Shown here in pieces: positions 60,201 to 64,000 of a stretch of DNA of 64,000 nucleotides. The translations under genes were made by a program, and so were the position numbers. Location: NCBI RefSeq assembly GCF_016863295.1, contig NZ_BOOP01000019.1, positions 186,001 through 250,000 on the forward strand. The letters are read 5' to 3'. How positions within the stretch are numbered: position 1 is the first letter of the stretch; every line of letters begins with the position of its first letter. The notes under the pieces were generated by a model that saw only the letters and a list, made by a program, of their open reading frames with translations, ran no database searches and was not told the DNA's origin. The stretch comes from Planotetraspora phitsanulokensis (GTDB taxonomy: Bacteria; Actinomycetota; Actinomycetes; Streptosporangiales; Streptosporangiaceae).

Positions 60201-61094
60201 GATCATGCCGGTCAGCCGTTCGAAGGCCGCGAGTATCGAGCTGGGCCGGTTCGGTTCGTCGCCGAAGGTGGCCAGGATCTCCTCGAAGGCGTAGAAGGGC
60301 ATGTACGGGATCTCCACCGCACCCCAGTACTGGTCGAGCTGCTCCTGGATCATCCCGCGCGGGAACTTGTCGAATTTACGCTTGGCCAGACTGCGTCCCG
60401 CGTCGCATTTCTCCTTCTCCCCCGTCTCGATGCGCATGGGGACGGGCAGGATGCGGATGTTGCGGTCGCCGTAACGGTCGTCGATGTGGCGCGCCACCGA
60501 GGAGGTCCCCTCGATGCCCTGGTCGGACAGGGTGAAGCAGGCCACGAGGACGTCGGGCATCTGGACGGTGCAGATCTCCGCGATGTCGCTCAATCCGGTG
60601 CGGCTGTCGATCAGCACGTAGTCGTAGCAGGCCTTCATGTCCTCGCGCAGCGCGTCGAAGAACTGCCCGCCGCCCTGGCGCTCGTAGAAGGTGTCCCAGT
60701 CGAACCCCGAGACCAGGGAGGAGTAGTCGCGGTTCTGCCGGCCGGCCGAGATGAAGTCGAGCGTTCCCTCACCGGGGAACTCGAAGTCGAGCGACACGGC
60801 ATGCGGTTCGACCCGCGCGTACTCCCGGTGCCACTCGCGCGATCGGACCTCCCGTTTCATCGCCGCCCACTGGTAGGTCGTGATGAGGTCGATGACTCCC
60901 GAGGTGGTCGCCACCAGCCCGCTGTCCAGGAACGGCCGGTAGAACTTGTGCAGGCCGGGTGACTCCAGGTCCCAGTCGACGACCAGGACCCGCTTGCCGC
61001 TGCTGGCGAGGATCCACGCCGTGTTCGCCAGCGCCATCGTGCGTCCGGTGCCGCCTTTGTACGAGTAGAAGGTGACGATCCGGCCCTCGCTCAT
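57204..61094 (-). CDS. FxSxx-COOH system ParA-TIR-NB-ARC-TPR protein (FxsT)
   Basis: A 1,296-residue STAND-like protein. Residues 1-300 are a ParA/MinD-like ATPase: IVTFYSYKGGTGRTMALANT has the deviant Walker A KGGTGRT, and VLVVDWDLESPG and DYVLIDSRTGLSDIAEI follow the P-loop. Residues 331-445 are a TIR domain (VYLSYTSKDRMWTDWIAALL) in which the usual catalytic Glu position is Val (RSQEVWQW; E394-V395). Residues 480-760 are NB-ARC, with the P-loop YGLGGVGKTQVALEYAHRF and GNLPLAVEQAAAWLAETG. Residues 800-1290 hold TPR repeats of about 42 residues (LADEIARIYRDTLGESHPGT, LETLREKLGDTHPDTLACEA-type). This architecture matches the FxSxx-COOH tetratricopeptide protein. It is directly downstream of fxsC (stop TAG overlaps its ribosome-binding site). 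Confidence 0.88.
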   Translation of the reverse strand: MSEGRIVTFYSYKGGTGRTMALANTAWILASSGKRVLVVDWDLESPGLHKFYRPFLDSGLVATTSGVIDLITTYQWAAMKREVRSREWHREYARVEPHAVSLDFEFPGEGTLDFISAGRQNRDYSSLVSGFDWDTFYERQGGGQFFDALREDMKACYDYVLIDSRTGLSDIAEICTVQMPDVLVACFTLSDQGIEGTSSVARHIDDRYGDRNIRILPVPMRIETGEKEKCDAGRSLAKRKFDKFPRGMIQEQLDQYWGAVEIPYMPFYAFEEILATFGDEPNRPSSILAAFERLTGMITEGEVTSFPPLEEPTRIRYLDTFTRRHPTHTTDVYLSYTSKDRMWTDWIAALLDRYGYRVTLREVDSDDAMDFAGDAPRTVVVLSDAYVRSSRSQEVWQWLTNAEGAVRGELIPIRVSESHFPSPFGDRALSDLTRISERSAAERVLKAFGRTDEGQALDTAGLGARYPGSVPVVWNVSDRNAVFTGRGAVLDELRDQLVGGSSAVVLPQALYGLGGVGKTQVALEYAHRFRADYDLVWWISSEDRERINAAFEELARQLHIPVADNIAEVVAAVRESLRLGEPYGRWLLIFDNAGDPDDLRGFFPGGSSGHILITSRNQAWSAVAAPLEVDVFSQEESLEHLSRRVPGLAPSEAIRVAEALGNLPLAVEQAAAWLAETGIPAATFLEQLETEAARVLSLSQPADYPHPVAVTWNLSLGQLQESSPASVRLLQLCAFFAPEPISMQLLYSDEMTESLLPYDDTLREKLVLGRVIQEIGRFALAKADQANNTIQVHRLVQAVIRSQMTEEEQVQACHEVHRILVGARPRQGDVDDPENWIRYDLIWQHLQPSRATECTEEETRQLLTDRVRYLWKRGDFDSALALGDRLANFWEDVFGIHDRQRLHLLFNVANVKRSQGKYEEARDLDEWVREQQLEVVGERHPHTLMTAGGLGADLRGLGDYQGALELDRVTYQQWKTLFGQDHPRTLSSANNLATCHRLVGDAASARDLDHDTRQRRMRVLGNNHPYTLFSAAQLARDLREIGLYRDSVDLLRTTLQLYRESLGESFVDTLRAAKSLAVSLRRAGEQQEAWNLAKDTDERYTQRYAGTPDALAARLELASCMSALGDKAGARDLADEIARIYRDTLGESHPGTYIALNNLAIYLRGTGETDRAESIARTSYEGLRSHLGEDHPFTLSAAINLANCLADEQRLPEAEALERQTLEGLREKLGDTHPDTLACEANLAVTLWSSGRTTQAERIRARLLPVNGRILGDGHPTLTYLREWRRTNRDIEPQPF

Positions 61095-61096
61095 CG

Positions 61097-62311
61097 CTAC
61101 TCCTCTGGCCCGATCAGCCGGGGTCTGTCGACTCTCGCGCCCTCAGGGGGGTAGGCGGGCGCGTGCTTGAAGTACTGCTGGGTCGCCTTGTGCAGGGCCT
61201 CGGGCAACAGGCTCCTGAACGACTCGAGGCTCCGCACGTCCGTCTCGGCCGCCGGCTCCGCCAGTTTGTGCCCGAGAGCGTCCCTGAGATGTCCCTTCAG
61301 CCGCGGCTCGTGCTCGACGGTCTCCTGGTCGTCGCGGTTCCACGGCACCATGACGGAGATCCACTGCCGTCCTGGCCGGTTCACCGACCGCAGCGACTCC
61401 TGGCACTCCTCCTGTGTGGTGGCCCAGGGATCCACGAGCATCACCCCCGGAGACTGAGGGGTCTCCGCCGCGAGTCCGCCGCCGTGATCCTCGAGGGTGC
61501 CGACGTCGGGCAGGAAGCCGCGGGACCGTGCCACATCCACCGCGCAGTCGGCGAGCGGGCGCATCCCGTTGCGGCTTCGGAACGGGTCCCATTCGTACGG
61601 CGTGCGCCCGTAGTGGTAGGCGTCCCGCCCCTCGGGCAGGTGACGCAGGTCGGGGGCGACGACGGTGACGGTCACCGGGCGTTCCGGCATGTGGTCGGTG
61701 AACGCGCTCGGCACGGCCGTGTAGTCGCGGACCTTGCCGTACGGCATGGGCGACGACTCGGCCACCTCGATGATCCGCTGGGCCAGGCCCATGGTCGCCG
61801 ACTGGTACTGGTTCCGGTACTTGCTGAGCTTCATGATCCCGTAGAAGCCCTCGTCCGCGTAGCGGGAGCCGAGGTCGGAGTGGTTGAACTGGATCGCCTG
61901 GGCTGCTCTCGGCAGGGTCATCGTCCGCATGGGGGCCCAGATGGCCGGCACGATCGCCACCGGCCCGGTGTGGCCCGGGACGCGTTCGAGAAAGGCCGCC
62001 CATTCCTTGCCGCAATGCACGCTCTCGAAGTAGCGCGGCGAGTACAGGGGGACGAAAACCCGGCAGCTCGAGAGGCGTTCGGAAAGCATCTGGGGCCAGT
62101 TGTCGCCGACGCGTAATTCCCGGTCCATATAGCCGGCCGATCCGGCGGGCACCCGGGTCAGATGCATGATGTGCTCACAGAGCACCTTGAACAGCTTCTC
62201 CACCCATTGGTTGGGATCGCCCGCGTCCGTGAGGTCGTAGGGCGGCACGTGCGCGTAACTCAGGAAGAAGTACGGCCCCGTGGGCTGTGCCGAGGGCTGG
62301 GGACTCGCCAT
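61097..62311 (-). CDS. TIR-like protein FxsC
   Basis: A 404-residue protein of the FxsC type. Residues 12-150 are TIR-like: PYFFLSYAHVPPYDLTDAGD is the first strand, and RVFVPLYSPRYFESVHCGKE, WAAFLERV is the region that in TIR NADases holds the catalytic Glu: here C100-x-x-E103 is intact. Residues 160-210 (AIQFNHSDLGSRYADEGFYG) complete that domain, and residues 220-404 are the FxsC-specific C-terminus (VTVTVVAPDLRHLPEGRDAY, GVMLVDPWATTQEECQESLR, WISVMVPWNRDDQETVEHEP). It may form NAD-degrading or signalling assemblies with the FxsT-type protein; this is inference. GGAGG lies just before ATG 62311, and the gene is 85 bp after the fxsB stop. Confidence 0.88.
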   Translation of the reverse strand: MASPQPSAQPTGPYFFLSYAHVPPYDLTDAGDPNQWVEKLFKVLCEHIMHLTRVPAGSAGYMDRELRVGDNWPQMLSERLSSCRVFVPLYSPRYFESVHCGKEWAAFLERVPGHTGPVAIVPAIWAPMRTMTLPRAAQAIQFNHSDLGSRYADEGFYGIMKLSKYRNQYQSATMGLAQRIIEVAESSPMPYGKVRDYTAVPSAFTDHMPERPVTVTVVAPDLRHLPEGRDAYHYGRTPYEWDPFRSRNGMRPLADCAVDVARSRGFLPDVGTLEDHGGGLAAETPQSPGVMLVDPWATTQEECQESLRSVNRPGRQWISVMVPWNRDDQETVEHEPRLKGHLRDALGHKLAEPAAETDVRSLESFRSLLPEALHKATQQYFKHAPAYPPEGARVDRPRLIGPEE

Positions 62312-62341
62312 CCGCCTCCTTCCGGGCTTTCACTATAGAAA

Positions 62342-62367
62342 CACGGCCTTTGCGAGAAAAGGCCGTG
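62342..62367 (-). terminator. Hairpin between fxsB and fxsC
   Basis: CACGGCCTTT and AAAGGCCGTG, a 10-bp stem over a 6-nt loop, 30 bp after the fxsB stop. On the minus strand TTTCTATAG follows. It could cut transcripts after fxsB, or act as a partial terminator that sets fxsB above fxsCT. Confidence 0.6.
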
Positions 62368-62396
62368 ATCGAGAAACCCCGGAAAAAGTGTGGGTC

Positions 62397-64000
62397 CTAC
62401 TGCGCGCCCGACTTCGCTCGATGCCGTTCCGCCAGCTCCGCGGCCATGGCCGTCGCCTCAGCCGGAACCGGCTCCGCGAGCCAGGGCTCCACGGATCGCC
62501 GCATCCCGGCCACGAACCGCGTGCCCAGAGGCGTGAGTGCCTGCGACCCGGTGAGGGAGTCGATCGCGTCGGCGGTGTGCTTGCGCCACAGCGCGAACTG
62601 AACCTCAGGCCGGCCGCCGGCGGCGCGTCGCCGCGCTCTCCAGAAGTCGGAGACCGCCAGGTGGGCGTATGTGCCCTGCAGGAGACCCTCGAGCGGGCGG
62701 AGGTCGGGACGCCAGGGCGCGTAGTAGAGGCCCGCGTGCCCCCGGTCGTACAGGTCGACCATGTCGAGGACGGCTCCCAGCTTGACGTGCTGGAACTCGT
62801 GCATCAGCAGGAGGGCGAGCGTGGCCGGGTCCTCGGGCAGGGCGATGGCGACGGACCCGAACGCGTGCCTGGCCGCCGAACTGACGTCGCCACCGGCCGA
62901 GGGAGGGGCGAGTGGGACCACGGTGGACAGGGCGGCGCGCAACCCCGCCGCGTAGTCGGGGTGGTCCGTCTCGATCAGCGTCCAGGCGACGCTGAACGCC
63001 CGCTGCCACGCGTCGGCTTCCTCCTCGGACAGCCTTCCGGCCACCGGGTGACCGTGGCTGTGGCGGTGCGGATCGGTGTCCTCCAGCACGACGGTGAACC
63101 CGTTCGCCTCGAGCGTCCGCACCGGATGCCAGACGGCGTCCGGATGCCCCACGAGCGTGAACCGCTCGTCCTTCACGAGCAACCGGCCGTCGGAGCCCGG
63201 CGCCGCTTCGAACGCGCCCAACGTGGGGAGGTGGAACACCCCGTCCACGTCCTGCAGCACGATCTCCGCGTCGACGCCCGCCCTGACGGCGGCCGCTGCC
63301 GCGATATTCGCGAGGTAGCCGAGATGCCCCCCGCCGGTCAGGCACCGGGCGGCCCACTCCCTGACGTACGGATGGTCCAGCACCGTGTCGACGGCGCCGC
63401 GGTGTTCCGCGTCGAGCCGGGTCAGCAGGTCCCATCCGTCCGCGGCGGAGCCATGGGTGTGCACTCCGGCCAGGAGCCCGCGGCGCAGTGTCCGCTGTCC
63501 CGCGAGAAGGTGCTTCATGTCGGCCTCGCCGCCGTGCCCGGCGGCGAGTGCCTCGATCGTGTCGTTCGGCAGGGCGTGCGTTGGCATGGCGATCCTGTGC
63601 CTGACATGAGTGATGAGCTTGAGGAGATCGGCCGAGTAGACACTCGGATTCGCGAAGGCGGAGCCCGTCCGGTAGCGGTGCGCGTACAGGCCGCCGCCGC
63701 AACTGTCGACGACCGGGCACGCCCGGCACGTGTCGCACAATCCGCCGAGCCCCTGCTGCCGGGCCAGGATGCCGGTGTGGGCGGCCACGGCGTCGAGGTC
63801 GTCGGTGACGACGTTCAGCCCGGTCGAGGGCGCCCCGTCGAAGGCGACCTTCAGGGAGTCGGCCTGCTCGTAGGCCCCGTCCGTCTCGATGACGACGAGG
63901 TCGGTCGGTTCGAGGCCGAGCGACTCGGTGAGGCTGGACTCTCCCCGGCTGGTGCGCAGGATGGACTCGAACATGCGCACCGGCACCCTGGCCCCCTCTT
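62397..64000 (-). CDS. FxsB-type radical SAM/SPASM protein with HExxH extension, 5' end beyond the window
   Basis: About 534 residues of the C-terminal part are visible; the radical SAM core with its CxxxCxxC motif lies beyond the right edge, as the frame continues unbroken to 64000 (EGARVPVRMFESILRTSRGE). The SPASM region has the auxiliary-cluster Cys motif GLCDTCRACPVVDSCGGG (63690-63745). The rest is the HExxH extension: LALLLMHEFQHVKLGAVLDM (HEFQH at 62787-62801, intact), then LYYAPWRPDLRPLEGLLQGT and YAHLAVSDFW. Fusions of radical SAM and HExxH domains in this family are reported to form cyclophane crosslinks and beta-hydroxylate residues of FxsA peptides. The precursor fxsA should lie just to the right. 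Confidence 0.88.
   Translation of the reverse strand, partial: EGARVPVRMFESILRTSRGESSLTESLGLEPTDLVVIETDGAYEQADSLKVAFDGAPSTGLNVVTDDLDAVAAHTGILARQQGLGGLCDTCRACPVVDSCGGGLYAHRYRTGSAFANPSVYSADLLKLITHVRHRIAMPTHALPNDTIEALAAGHGGEADMKHLLAGQRTLRRGLLAGVHTHGSAADGWDLLTRLDAEHRGAVDTVLDHPYVREWAARCLTGGGHLGYLANIAAAAAVRAGVDAEIVLQDVDGVFHLPTLGAFEAAPGSDGRLLVKDERFTLVGHPDAVWHPVRTLEANGFTVVLEDTDPHRHSHGHPVAGRLSEEEADAWQRAFSVAWTLIETDHPDYAAGLRAALSTVVPLAPPSAGGDVSSAARHAFGSVAIALPEDPATLALLLMHEFQHVKLGAVLDMVDLYDRGHAGLYYAPWRPDLRPLEGLLQGTYAHLAVSDFWRARRRAAGGRPEVQFALWRKHTADAIDSLTGSQALTPLGTRFVAGMRRSVEPWLAEPVPAEATAMAAELAERHRAKSGAQ

Noticed and set aside
62312-62396. The precursor peptide gene fxsA between fxsB and fxsC
   Set aside because: The gap is only 85 bp, is filled by a hairpin and the fxsC ribosome-binding site, and has no frame ending in F-x-S-x-x.

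Overview
The window is high-GC actinomycete DNA. GTG and TTG starts are frequent, many genes end in strong GC hairpins, and the gene content points to a spore-forming actinomycete, most likely Streptosporangiales: chaplin domains, an AfsR/SARP regulator, an MFS-dTMP kinase fusion, a DUF5703 gene beside topA, and the FxSxx-COOH peptide system. Genus and species cannot be set from the sequence alone.

Layout. 1-18.5 kb is accessory or lineage-specific: two GNAT acetyltransferases, an XRE/MmyB regulator, a DinB-fold protein, a divergent SDR/LysR pair, an N-formylglutamate amidohydrolase-like enzyme, a large secreted ExeM/NucH nuclease, an EF-hand protein, a DUF4097 protein, and a histidine kinase-response regulator pair divergent from an ABC-2-like permease with a large extracellular insert. 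It also holds an SDR gene stump (11.8 kb) and a decayed tRNA-Tyr-like sequence (13.1 kb). 18.5-25.7 kb is a decayed integrative element in tRNA-Thr(CGT). A 47-bp copy of the tRNA 3' end marks its left border and the intact tRNA its right border. Inside are the C-terminus of a tyrosine integrase, two inverted IS5-type transposase stumps around a YwqG-like gene, several broken hypotheticals and a Tat-exported purple acid phosphatase. 25.8-41 kb is core-like: TAP-type exported hydrolase, ricT-like, holB, MFS-tmk fusion, a membrane metallophosphoesterase, topA and DUF5703, then a seven-repeat chaplin protein with a membrane neighbour, an M20 peptidase and tRNA-Leu(GAG). 41.4-57.2 kb is accessory again: Hsp20 with a HAIR-like operator, a lectin-like propeller protein, a small glycosyltransferase/SARP/hydrolase/methyltransferase group with shared repeat motifs, two large secreted repeat proteins, a CopC-cupredoxin-membrane protein operon and an alpha/beta hydrolase.

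The right end (57.2-64 kb, minus strand) is the most interesting part. It carries fxsB (cut by the window edge), fxsC and an fxsT-type gene of the FxSxx-COOH system: a radical SAM maturase with a HExxH extension, a TIR-like protein, and a 1,296-residue ParA-like/TIR/NB-ARC/TPR protein. The ribosomal peptide FxsA is not in the window and should lie just beyond the right edge. This is a known gene family whose biological role is, as far as I know, undescribed. The FxsC and FxsT TIR domains differ at the residue expected to be catalytic.

Long open frames antisense to the GC-rich genes were treated as shadows. Start sites were picked from ribosome-binding sites and domain boundaries and are predictions.
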